Source: Datisca glomerata (Eukaryota > Streptophyta > Magnoliopsida > Cucurbitales > Datiscaceae). From it: 64,000 nucleotides of DNA. The stretch lies in NCBI GenBank assembly GCA_003255025.1, contig QANY01005812.1:1-64000 (forward strand), read 5' to 3'. The notes beneath the pieces were generated by a model. The model searched no databases, was not told the DNA's origin, and saw only the letters and a program-made list of their open reading frames with translations. The position numbers and the translations under genes were made by a program. Below, one piece after another: positions 36,557 to 45,549 of the stretch (the stretch's first letter is position 1; the number at the start of each line of letters is the position of its first letter).

Positions 36557-37229
36557 CACCCTTTGGGGGCTCTTTCTCAAAGGTTTGGTCCTAGGATTTA
36601 TTTTGGTAAAGGTTGGGATTGGACTACCAAGGTCAGCTCAGTGATCCAGAATGCGGCTTGGAACTGGCCTATTTCTAACTCCCATGAGCTTATCACAATT
36701 AGAGAGATCCATCTTCCCCCTCCTAAAGAGTCCTCTTTGGACTCTTGGATTTGGACTCTTTCTCCCTCTGGTCTTTTCTATGTGGGGCACACTTATAGGA
36801 AATTGGCTCCAGTTGGTGAAAAAGTGAGATGGACTCCTCTTATTTGGTTTAAGAAGCATATTCCTAGATATAGCTTTATTACTTGGCTTGCTGTTCTTAA
36901 TAGGCTTGCAACTGCGGATAGATTGGCTGCTTGGACCTCCTCTCCTGGGTTTTCCAATGTTAGTAGTTGTGTACTTTGCTTGCATCCTTCANNNNNNNNN
37001 NNNNNNNNNNNNNNNNNNNNNNNNNNNNNNNNNNNNNNNNNNNNNNNNNNNNNNNNNNNNNNNNNNNNNNNNNNNNNNNGGCAAAATGAGGGACAAGAAA
37101 GTGGTCTTGGCTTGCATTAGAAATGCCATTAAAGGTAGATTTTTGAGTCTTAAAGGATTTTCTGTGACTGAAGATAACAAAACCATTCAGCTTGCCTGGG
37201 GATTGAATGCCTCTATTTTTGACAATTAA
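36557..37229 (+). pseudogene. ORF2 C-terminus of the truncated LINE (zf-RVT region)
   Basis: Encodes GALSQRFGPRIYFG onward through WFKKHIPRYSFITWLAVLNRLAT and SCVLCLHPS up to the N gap, then GKMRDKKVVLACIRNAIKGRF to the stop at 37229. Before the gap it differs from LINE-F ORF2 by only a few residues. By comparison with LINE-F, about 75 codons (roughly 225 bp) should lie where 88 N are placed. No catalytic domain is present. Confidence 0.9.
36992..37079. other. Assembly gap of 88 N
   Basis: A run of N inside the truncated LINE. Comparison with LINE-F implies that about 225 bp belong here, so the gap length is not a true size. Confidence 0.97.
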
Positions 37230-37411
37230 GCTTGGTTCTTCTGTTTCTTTAGGCTGTTATCTCTTGTAATGTTCTGTTAGTGTTTGGGTGCCTCCAGCTT
37301 GTGTGTTGGCTGGTTCCTTTTTTTGTGTCTTTTTCCTGGGGTATGCCCCTTGTATATTTGTATGTTTCTTCTTCGGTTTATACAATTTTTTAATTTACCG
37401 AAAAAAAAAAA

Positions 37412-37565
37412 GTTCACCTAGTACATTCATGAGGTTGATCAATCATGTCTTGTGTGCGTTTATTTGAAAATTTATGGTAGTTATCATTCAAAAGAATTAG
37501 CAACGGGAGAAGTGTTTACCGCATTTTAAGTTTGCATATAATATGTTTCTTCATTCTACTCCATA
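37412..37565 (+). pseudogene. G3 remnant after the LINE: RT scrap joined to integrase scrap
   Basis: After the second copy of the target-site duplication, the gypsy sequence continues for about 130 bp. It encodes a broken RT piece near the HVLCAF region, then CLPHFKFAYN and FLHST, an integrase motif that usually lies more than 1.5 kb further on. Satellite begins at about 37566. Confidence 0.75.
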
Positions 37566-37740
37566 TCCTCATCCCAAATGTGGATTGGGTGTCAAATGTC
37601 TGTACGATACATTCCATGCCCTAAAAACCAAGTTTAGCCAAGTTCATCTAGTTTGAGCCTAAACACATCCAATTGGGCCCTTTTGACTCTGTATGGCACT
37701 AGAAGCACTTTAAACGACAAAAACACTCCAAATTATTATC
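37566..37740 (+). repeat. 169-bp satellite, about one monomer
   Basis: A single forward monomer between G3 and LINE-F. Confidence 0.9.
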
Positions 37741-37921
37741 TTTTTTTTCGGTAAAATAAAAAATTGTATAAACCGAAGAAGAAACATACAAATATACAAG
37801 GGGCATACCCCAGGAAAAAGACACAAATAAAAAGGAACCAGCCAACACACAAGCTGGAGGCACCCAAACACTAACAGAAGATTACAAGTGATAACAACCT
37901 AAAGAAACAGAAGAACCAAGC

Positions 37922-40900
37922 TTAATTGTCAAATATAGAGGCATTCAATCCCCAGGCAAGCTGAATGATTTTGTTATCTTCAGTCACAGAAAACCCTTTA
38001 AGACTCAAAAATCTACCTTTAATGGCATTTCTAATGCAAGCCAAGACCACTTTCTTGTCCCTCATTTTGCCCTCAAAGACTCGATTATTTCTCTCTCTCC
38101 AGATATGATAGACAAACGAGCTGAACATAAGCTTCAACATAAGGCTCAAGAAGTAACCTTTCTTAACTTTCACAAGGAGTCGGGAGATAAGTTGATTCCA
38201 GTTCCTAGGAAAAGACACCAAGCCACACAAACCAACCAAATTCTGCCAAATAAAGCTAGAATAAGGGCAAGAAGCAAACAGGTGTTCAGAAGATTCTGAA
38301 GGATGCAAGCAAAGAACACAGCTACTAACATTGGAAAACCCAGGAGAGGAGATCCAGGGAGCCAATCTATCCGTAGTTGCAAGCCTATTAAGAACAGCAA
38401 GCCAAGTAATAAAGCTATATCTGGGAATATGCTTCTTAAACCAAATAAGAGGAGCCCATCTCACTTTTTCACCAGCTGGAGCCAGTTTCCTATAAGTGTG
38501 CCCCACAGAGAAAAGACCAGAGGGAGAAAGAGTCCAAATCCAAGAGTCCAAAGAGGACTCTTTAGGAGGGGGAAGATGGATCTCTCTAATAGTGATAAGC
38601 TCATGGGAGTTAGAAATAGGCCAGTTCCAAGCTGCATTCTGGATCACTGAGCTGACCTTGGTAGTCCAATCCCAACCTGTACCAAAATAAATCCTAGGAC
38701 CAAACCTTTGAGAAAGAGCCCCCAAAGGGTGCCAAGGGTCCAATAGAAGAGAGATCTGCTCCCCATTTCCCACAAGAGCTTTGCAATACCCAGCAAACTT
38801 GTCTCTGATTTTCAGAATTTTCCTCCAACTCCAAGAAGGATTAGTGGCAAGCTTAACCAAGAAGATAGAGCTCTTCTTGATCAAGAAAAACTTGCACCAA
38901 TCCTTCCAAAGGGAAGCTTTATCCAAAGAGACCAGGAACCAGAAATGCTTAGCCACAGCCACTTCATTAGCTAGAGAGAGATCTCTAAGGCCCAAACCTC
39001 CTTGGGACTTATCAAGGCACAAGTCACTCCAAGCCACTTTAGCACCAGAATGCTTTACAGCTGAAGCGTTCCACAAGTAATTCCTAATAACCACCTTAAT
39101 CATATTTAAGATTTTCTTGGGAAGAATAAATAAGCCAGCCCAGTATTGAAAGATAGCATAGAGCACGGATTTAACCAACTGTAATCTTCCAGCATAAGAA
39201 AGGTAGTTAGACTCCCAAGACTTCACCCTAGCTGTGATATGGTCTACTAGGGTGATACAATCTGTTTTTCTAAGCTTTGAGGAAATCAAAGGAACCCCCA
39301 AGTATCTCATAGGTAGCTCCCCAATGCTGAAATTGCACAAGTCCAGAATTGCTTGAGAAGTGGAAGGATGGACCCCAGACATGAAAATCTGACTTTTTTG
39401 TAGATTAGGTTGAAGACCAGACATGGCCTCAAACAAGTTTAAGCTCTCCATAATAAGATGAACAGAAGTAATATCACCCTTACAGAAGATAAAGAGATCA
39501 TCAGCAAAGCACAAGTTAACAATACCAAGCTCCTTACACCTCCAGTGATAGCCAAAGTCCGCTTGATGAGAAGCATGCTTGAGAATACCAGAAAGAACCT
39601 CCATAACCAACACAAACAGATAGGGAGAGATAGGATCACCCTGTCTAAGCCCTTTAGCACCAGAGAAGAAGCCAGTCAACTCCCCATTGACCACAATAGA
39701 GAAAGAAGGAGAGGAGATACACTCCATCACACAGTTAGAGAAATGATCAGGAAACCCCAAGCAGTCAAAGATTCTCCCGATACTCTCCCAATTCAAGCTA
39801 TCATAAGCCTTTTTTATATCAACCTTGAAAGCACATCTGGGACTATTAGAAGGCCTATGGTAACCTCTAACCAGCTCTTGAGATAAGAGGATGTTGTCAG
39901 CGATTCTCCTCCCTGGCACAAAAGCAGTCTGGTTGCTACTAATAAGATCAGGGAGCACTCTTTTAAGTCTATCAGCAAGCATTTTAGAAATGCATTTATA
40001 AACAACATTACAACAAGATATAGGCCTAAAGTCACCAACCTTAGAAGGATTGGGGACCTTAGGAATAAGAGCAATGGCAGTAGAGTTAACCTGTTTCAAT
40101 AAAGATTGGGAGCTAAAAAACTCCAAAACAGCCTTAGTAACATCTTTGCCCACAACATGCCAACATCTTTTGAAGAAACCAGCAGAGAAGCCATCTGGAC
40201 CAGGGGCTTTACTACTCCCCAAACTAAAGATAGTTGTGTGAACGTCTTCCTCTGTATAAGGGTGGTTGAGGATAGCTAAGTGAGCTTGAGAGAGCTTATT
40301 AGGGAGAATCTGAGAGAGAACACTCCAATCCACCTCCTGGTCAATGTGAGAAGTCCCAAGAAGATTCCTATAATAAGAAAGGATTTGATCTTTGATAGCC
40401 TGGTCATCAGTAATAAGGTCACCCTCCTCATTAACCAACTGATTAATTCTTGATCTGACTCTATTCTTCTTTAGTTTCTGAAAAAAGAAAGAGGAATTCT
40501 GATCACCCAAGGCAAGCCAATCAACTCTGCTTTTTTGCCTCAGAAAATCTTCTTCTGCATTCCTGAGCTTAGTGAAATCAGCTAATCTAATTTTCTCCTC
40601 CTCTTGAAGAGAGACAACACTAGGAGAGGCAATAAGGTCAGCTTGCACTTTAGAGAGGGCTTCTCTAGCCATAAGAGCCCTTTTAGAAATATCTGAGCAA
40701 AAAGAGGCATTAAATTTCTTAAGAGCAAATTTAACAGATTTAAGCTTCTTATAGAGACAAAACATGGCTGTCCCAAACACCTCAATCTCCCACGCATCCT
40801 TAAGAACAGCCCAGAAGCCTTCGAAATCCATCCAAAAATCAAAGAACTTAAAAGAAGGCTTAGGTCTTGCTGAGTTAGCCCTAAGCTGAATAATAATAGG

Positions 40901-41590
40901 AGAGTGATCAGAGATACCCGGGGTGTGAAAATGGCAAGAAGTAGCAGGAAACAACATAGCCCAATCACCGTTAACCAGGGCTCTATCGAGCTTGCGCATC
41001 TTGCTACCCTCACCAACTTGACCATTCCACCAGGTGAATTGACAGCCACTATAAGGGAGGTCGAGAACCTCCAAATGATCAAGACAAGAAGCAAAGTCAA
41101 TTGAGCTATCATTCCACTTGAAATCACCACCACAATGCTCAATAGGCTTCAAAATAGCATTAAAGTCACCAAGAATTAGCCAAGGCTTCCCCTGACTTAA
41201 TGTCTTATGAGAGCCAAGTTTTTCCCACAAAGGCTTCCTGGAGATAGCATCATTGGCTGCATACACCACAGAGACAAAGAAATCTGTCTTTTCATGGAGA
41301 ATGGTTAGCTTACAAAACATAGCTTGATCAAAGGCATCAATTAGAAGAACATCCAAAATCTTGGGATCCCAAGCTAAAACAATTCTACCTTTGCTAGTAG
41401 GAGAATGGTTAGCAAAGGTAGCCCAATTGGGAAAAACAGATCTAGAAAGTCCAGCAAAATTATTACACTTGATCTTAGTCTCAACTAAAGCACAAAAAGA
41501 TAATTTAAAGTCTTTACAAAGTTTTCTAACTTCAGCTTGCTTTAGAAGGCCATTAAGCCCTCTTATATTCCAAGAAGCTAAATTAATCAT
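37922..41590 (-). CDS. LINE-F ORF2: endonuclease-reverse transcriptase-zf-RVT, 1222 aa, uninterrupted
   Basis: Uninterrupted protein of the usual length for a plant L1 ORF2. Residues 1-230 are an APE-type endonuclease: SWNIRG with Asn8, LVETK with Glu37, LGDFN (141-144) and SDH (227-229), all key residues present. The RT spans about 450-780, with ALIPKVPNPS and DFRPISCCN, VDIKKAYDSLNW, GLRQGDPISPYLF, and the catalytic FADD at 695-698 (39508-39497). A zf-RVT region in the last 200 residues contains WFKKHIPRYSFITWLA and a Cys/His cluster SCVLCLHPS...HLFASC. There is no RNase H domain. The start is chosen by its overlap with the ORF1 stop (ATGA, 41590-41587) and the motif at residue 6. Its role is nicking target DNA and target-primed reverse transcription. 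Activity is not shown. Confidence 0.96.
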   Translation of the reverse strand: MINLASWNIRGLNGLLKQAEVRKLCKDFKLSFCALVETKIKCNNFAGLSRSVFPNWATFANHSPTSKGRIVLAWDPKILDVLLIDAFDQAMFCKLTILHEKTDFFVSVVYAANDAISRKPLWEKLGSHKTLSQGKPWLILGDFNAILKPIEHCGGDFKWNDSSIDFASCLDHLEVLDLPYSGCQFTWWNGQVGEGSKMRKLDRALVNGDWAMLFPATSCHFHTPGISDHSPIIIQLRANSARPKPSFKFFDFWMDFEGFWAVLKDAWEIEVFGTAMFCLYKKLKSVKFALKKFNASFCSDISKRALMAREALSKVQADLIASPSVVSLQEEEKIRLADFTKLRNAEEDFLRQKSRVDWLALGDQNSSFFFQKLKKNRVRSRINQLVNEEGDLITDDQAIKDQILSYYRNLLGTSHIDQEVDWSVLSQILPNKLSQAHLAILNHPYTEEDVHTTIFSLGSSKAPGPDGFSAGFFKRCWHVVGKDVTKAVLEFFSSQSLLKQVNSTAIALIPKVPNPSKVGDFRPISCCNVVYKCISKMLADRLKRVLPDLISSNQTAFVPGRRIADNILLSQELVRGYHRPSNSPRCAFKVDIKKAYDSLNWESIGRIFDCLGFPDHFSNCVMECISSPSFSIVVNGELTGFFSGAKGLRQGDPISPYLFVLVMEVLSGILKHASHQADFGYHWRCKELGIVNLCFADDLFIFCKGDITSVHLIMESLNLFEAMSGLQPNLQKSQIFMSGVHPSTSQAILDLCNFSIGELPMRYLGVPLISSKLRKTDCITLVDHITARVKSWESNYLSYAGRLQLVKSVLYAIFQYWAGLFILPKKILNMIKVVIRNYLWNASAVKHSGAKVAWSDLCLDKSQGGLGLRDLSLANEVAVAKHFWFLVSLDKASLWKDWCKFFLIKKSSIFLVKLATNPSWSWRKILKIRDKFAGYCKALVGNGEQISLLLDPWHPLGALSQRFGPRIYFGTGWDWTTKVSSVIQNAAWNWPISNSHELITIREIHLPPPKESSLDSWIWTLSPSGLFSVGHTYRKLAPAGEKVRWAPLIWFKKHIPRYSFITWLAVLNRLATTDRLAPWISSPGFSNVSSCVLCLHPSESSEHLFASCPYSSFIWQNLVGLCGLVSFPRNWNQLISRLLVKVKKGYFLSLMLKLMFSSFVYHIWRERNNRVFEGKMRDKKVVLACIRNAIKGRFLSLKGFSVTEDNKIIQLAWGLNASIFDN

Positions 41591-41826
41591 AAAAAGGGGG
41601 GGAGAGAGTCACCATTCTCAGGGGGAGCCTGAGTAACTTGATCAGCCAATAAGAAAAAGCCTTCAGCCGTTCGCTTCTTTTTCAACCTCTTCAAAGCTGA
41701 TTTAGAGAGCTTGGGAGAAGGACCAGGTTGGATAGTGATATTGACAATTGAGGAAGCTTTGGGGGGAGCCAAACTCAATGTAGAGTCAGAAGAGGCTTGA
41801 GGCTCATTTTTATCCTCACAAGGCAC
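41587..41826 (-). pseudogene. LINE-F ORF1, C-terminal 79 residues only
   Basis: Encodes a Ser/Pro-rich end with SKSALKRLKKKRTAEG and stops at TGA 41589-41587. It matches the ORF1 C-terminus of LINE-B (SKSALRRLKRKQKVEG). The rest of ORF1 is absent because of 5' truncation. The stop overlaps the ORF2 start by four bases. Confidence 0.88.
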
Positions 41827-41830
41827 AATG

Positions 41831-43886
41831 AGTGCATGTTCGAGTGCATGTCACGCCCAAAAGATCCAAGTTTAGCCAAGTTAATCTATTTTGGGCCTAT
41901 ATGCATCCCATTGGGTCTTTTAGGCTACGTATGACACTAGAAGCACCTAAAATGAAAACAACACTCCAGATTCTTATCCCGAGCATGTATTGTGTGTAAA
42001 AGTCAGTTCGAGTTCATGCCATGTCAAAAACAACAAAGTTTAACCAAACTCATCTAGTTTGGGCCTAAACTCATCACATTGGGTCTTTGGACTTCTATGG
42101 CATTAGAAGCACCAAAATGACAACAACACTCCAAATTCTTATCCCAAACGAGTATTGGGTGTCAAAAGTCCATTAAAGTGCATGTCATGCCCAAAAGATC
42201 CCAGTTTACCAAGCTCATCTAGTTTGGGCCTAAACTAATCCCATTGGGTCTCTTTGACTCCGTATAACAATATAAGAACATAAAATGGTTACACACTCCA
42301 AATTTTTATCCCAAACATGTATTGGGTGTGAAAGTCAGTTCGAGTACATGCCATGCCCAAACAAGCCAAGTTTAGCCAAATTCATCTAGTTTTGGCCTAA
42401 ACACATCCCATTGGGTCATTTTGACTTTGTCTGGCACTTGAAGCACCCAATTGACGAAGCACCCAATTGACAACACTCTAAATTCTTATCCCAAGCATAT
42501 ATTGGGTGTCAAAAATCAGTTCAAATGCATGTCATGCCCAAAAGATCCAAGTTTAACCAAGGTCGTCTAGTTAAGGCCTCAACTTGTCCTATTAGGTCTT
42601 TTCGACTATGTATTTCACTAGAAGAACCTAAAATGATCACAACACTCCAAATTTTATCCCAAATGTGTATTAAGTGTCAAAAGTCAGTACGAGTACTTGT
42701 CATGCCCAAAAGATCCAAGTTTGGCCATGTTCATCTTGTTTGAGCCAAAAAGCGTCTCATTGGGGCTTTTTTGACTCCGTATGGTACTAGAATCACCTAA
42801 AATGACCACAACACTCCAAATTCTCATCTCAAATGTGGACTGGGTGTCAAACGATAGTTCGAGTACATTCCATGCCCGAAAGAACCATGTTTAGCCAAGT
42901 TCATCTAGTTTGGGCCTAAACATGCATTGCGTCTTTTGACTCTGTATGGAACTAGAATCACCTTAAAAGACCGTAACACTCCAAATTTTTATCCCAAAGT
43001 GTGTATTGGGTGGCAAAAGTCTGTTCGAGTGCATGTCATGACAAAAAAGATCCAGGTTTAGCCAAGTTCATCTAATTTGGGCCTAAACTCATCCCCTCGG
43101 GTCTTTTTTTACTACGTATGGCACTAGACACACCTAAAACGACAACAACAATCCAAATTCTTATCCCAAACTTGGATTGGGTACAAAAGGTCAGTTCAAG
43201 TATGTGCCATACCCAAAAGAGCCATGTGTAGGAAAGCTCATCTAGTTTGGGCCCAAACACGACCCATTGGGTCTTTTGACTCTATATGGCACTAGAAGCA
43301 CCTAAAATGGCCACAACACTCCAAATTTTTATCCCAAGTGTATATTGGGTGTCAAAAGTTAGTTCGAGTACATGCCATGCCCAAAAGAGCCAAGTTTTGC
43401 CAAGTTCATCTAGTTGGGCCTAAACACATCCCATTGGACTTTTTGACTACGTATGGCACTAAAAGCACCTAAAACGATCCACGACACTCCAATTCTCATT
43501 CCAAACGTTGGATGGGGTGTCAAAAGTTAGTACGGGTACATTCCATGCCCTAAAGAACCAAGTTTAGCCAAGTTCATCTAGTTTGGGCCTAAACACCTTC
43601 CATTGGGTCTTTTTGGCTCCGTATTGAACTAGAAGCACCTTAAACAACCACAACACTTCAAATCATTATCCCAAACGTGTATTGGGTGTCAAAAGTAAGT
43701 TCGAGTGTATGTTATACCCAAAAGATCCAAGTTGAGCCACGCTCATCTAGTTCTGGCCTAAACACTTCCCATTGTGTCTTTTAAACTTTGTATGGCACTA
43801 GAAGCACCTAAAATGACAACAACACACCAAATTCTTATGTCAAATGTGTATTGGGTCTCAAAAGTTAGTTCGAGTATGTGCCCTGT
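41831..43886 (+). repeat. 169-bp satellite array
   Basis: About 12 forward monomers. The last 5 bp (43882-43886, CCCTG) are the target-site duplication of G1. No gene is seen. Confidence 0.95.
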
Positions 43887-44684
43887 GTTAAGAATCAACC
43901 TACACACCAAGTTTCAAGGATTCAACATCTTAAAGATGAGCATAATCAAGAAGGCAAGGAGCGAGTTCAAGAGGTTTCTAGTCCAATTAGCATGCCTCAA
44001 GGACCAATAACAAGGTCGCGGTCTAAGAAGCTTCAACAAGCTTTTAATCCACCATTTTCAAGGCTTAGTCAATTCAGCTAGTGAAGGTCTACAAGGACAT
44101 CAAAGCTTTGGGATAAGTGAAGCATGAGTCCAGTACAACTTGGTTCAAGTCAACGTTACTAATGTGTTGAATTAAGTATGTAATGGGCCATTTTTGTGTT
44201 ACCTCTTGGGCTGAACGAAATTTGAATTTATTTACAGTCCATTAGCTTTATTTAGATTGAAATAGTCTATTCTTAATTATTTTTAAAATATAATTAGGTT
44301 AGTTTCCTATTCTTGAGTTTTAGGATCTTAGGAAACCTTTGTAAAGGCTATAAATATGCCTTGCTAGAATCTTTTAAGGATCCAGAATTTTAATTTAAGA
44401 AAAACCAAAATGGTTGTTTTGATTTTATCTTTGTGTTCTTGAGTAGAATACATGCTTTAAGAAACATTCAAGTAGATTGATCACCTTCTTGGGAGTGTTT
44501 CGAAACTGGAATTCAGAAACAAGTTTTCTTTATTCTAGTTCTTGATCATCTATCTAAGAAATCTGTTTTTCTAGCCTTTTCTTAGGGGTTGTTGCCAAAT
44601 TGGTTATTTGGGTATTCACGTTAATGCTTCGTGGGTTCCTATACATAAAGGGTTCTCAAGCTTATTCTTGGAGGTTTCGTATCA
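43887..44684 (+). repeat. G1 5' LTR
   Basis: Begins TGTTAAGAATCAACC and ends TTTCGTATCA. The first 200 bp retain the frame that in the 3' LTR continues pol, including SMPQGPITRSRSKKLQQA. A TATAAATA box lies at 44349-44356. The downstream primer site is two bases from the LTR end. Confidence 0.95.
44349..44356 (+). promoter_or_regulatory. TATA box of the G1 5' LTR
   Basis: TATAAATA preceded by AAAGGC. The 3' LTR has the equivalent TATAAAATA at 49472-49480. The position within the LTR suits the element's own promoter. Confidence 0.6.
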
Positions 44685-44686
44685 TT

Positions 44687-44698
44687 TGGTATCAGAGC
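44687..44698 (+). other. G1 primer-binding site (initiator tRNA-Met)
   Basis: TGGTATCAGAGC, the complement of the 3' end of plant initiator tRNA-Met, two bases after the 5' LTR. It primes minus-strand DNA synthesis. Confidence 0.95.
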
Positions 44699-45549
44699 TT
44701 TGGTTCTAGATCAGGTTTTATCTCTTTAAAATTATGTTTCTTTAATTCCAGTTTCTTGTGTTTATCTTGTTCTTTTGAATTCAATTTTGGGTTTATAGTT
44801 GTAGTTAAAAAAGAGAAAAAAAAAAAAGAAGAAATTTCGTGCAAAAAAAAGAGCACGTGTCAAAAAAGAAGAAGAAGAGAGAATTTCGTTCAAAAAAAAA
44901 AGAAGGGAATGATAATAGTTACTTTCCTAATTCTAGAAAGATATTCTGTTTCTAAATTTTTTACTTTCCTAATTCTAGGAAGTTCTTTATTTCTAAATTC
45001 ATTACTTTCTAAATTGGTCACTTTCCTATTTTTTTTTACTTTATTAAATTCACTACTTTCCTAGATTAGTCTCTTTCCTAAATTCATTTTTTCTTAAATT
45101 AGTTACTTTCCTAAGTTCTTTACTTTCCTAACTTCATTACTTTCCTAAAATTAGTTACTTTCCTAAATTCTTTACTTTCCTAGCATCAATACTTTCCTAA
45201 AATTAGATACTTTCCTAAATTATTACTTTCCTAATTTCATTACTTTCCCAAAATTTGTTAGTGTCCTAAATTCGTTACTTTCCTAAATTTGTTTCCTGTT
45301 CAACTTGTTTTGAAAAATTTAGTTTTGAAATTCTACACATTACAAGCTATTTGAATTGTTTTAAAAGTGTGATTCACCTAAGAACGTGAAAGAATAAGCT
45401 AGAGTGATGTGAGGAAAACCATGAGTGAATTATTTATTTTTTTGTTTTTGAGTTAAACACGAGTGACCCCCATCTTTTGAGTGTAAACACGTGAGGGAGT
45501 GCTTGTGAGGTCCTTGAATTATTTTTGTTTGTTACATTCTATTGCAGTA
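44699..45549 (+). other. G1 untranslated leader with low-complexity repeats
   Basis: 850 bp without a credible gene. It has an A-rich GAA/AAA stretch (44805-44910) and then, at about 44922-45296, many degenerate copies of TTACTTTCCTAAATTC. The last 250 bp match the leader piece at 1195-1437. Confidence 0.85.

Larger units (their letters stand above)
36556..37411 (+). mobile_element. 5'-truncated L1 LINE (B/F family) with 26-27 bp target-site duplication
   Basis: A short LINE holding only the end of ORF2, the 3' UTR and a poly(A) tail (37400-37411). It is flanked by an exact direct repeat: 36529-36555 on the left and 37411-37437 on the right. The repeat begins AGTTCACC and ends GAGGTTG, and its first A could belong to the tail. 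The 3' hairpin GGGGTATGCCCC is at 37338-37349. The sequence is almost the same as the 3' end of LINE-F, which lies nearby in the opposite orientation. The exact duplication indicates a recent insertion. Confidence 0.95.
35574..37565 (+). mobile_element. Ty3/gypsy fragment G3 (G2 family), interrupted by a LINE
   Basis: Plus-strand internal part of a gypsy element, starting at the end of protease (EVLYDVVPMQASH) and running through a charged linker into reverse transcriptase, then directly into an integrase fragment. It has no LTRs. It is split at 36555/36556 by a truncated LINE. The internal join from RT to integrase (37440-37560) is the same as in G2 (about 53320-53190, reversed), so both derive from one deleted ancestor. 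Confidence 0.85.
37741..41830 (-). mobile_element. LINE-F: L1-type LINE with an intact ORF2, 5' truncated in ORF1
   Basis: A minus-strand LINE with its poly(A) tail at 37741-37748 (as T), 3' UTR hairpin GGGGCATACCCC at 37800-37811, a complete ORF2 and the last 80 codons of ORF1. Homology ends at about 41830, where satellite begins. A target-site duplication is not evident, though GAGTGCATG occurs twice at the 5' junction. It is 5' truncated, so it lacks its promoter and most of ORF1 and cannot move alone. Its ORF2 could in principle still be made if it is read from outside. Confidence 0.95.

Noticed and set aside
39458..39886. 142-residue plus-strand frame in LINE-F
   Set aside because: It is a shadow of the intact ORF2 on the other strand.
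44687..44698. A tRNA gene at TGGTATCAGAGC
   Set aside because: Only the 12-base primer-binding site is present, directly after an LTR; no tRNA cloverleaf.
44600..45064. 154-residue open frame in the G1 leader
   Set aside because: It spans the LTR end, primer site and low-complexity repeat; the composition is Phe/Leu/Lys runs from simple sequence.
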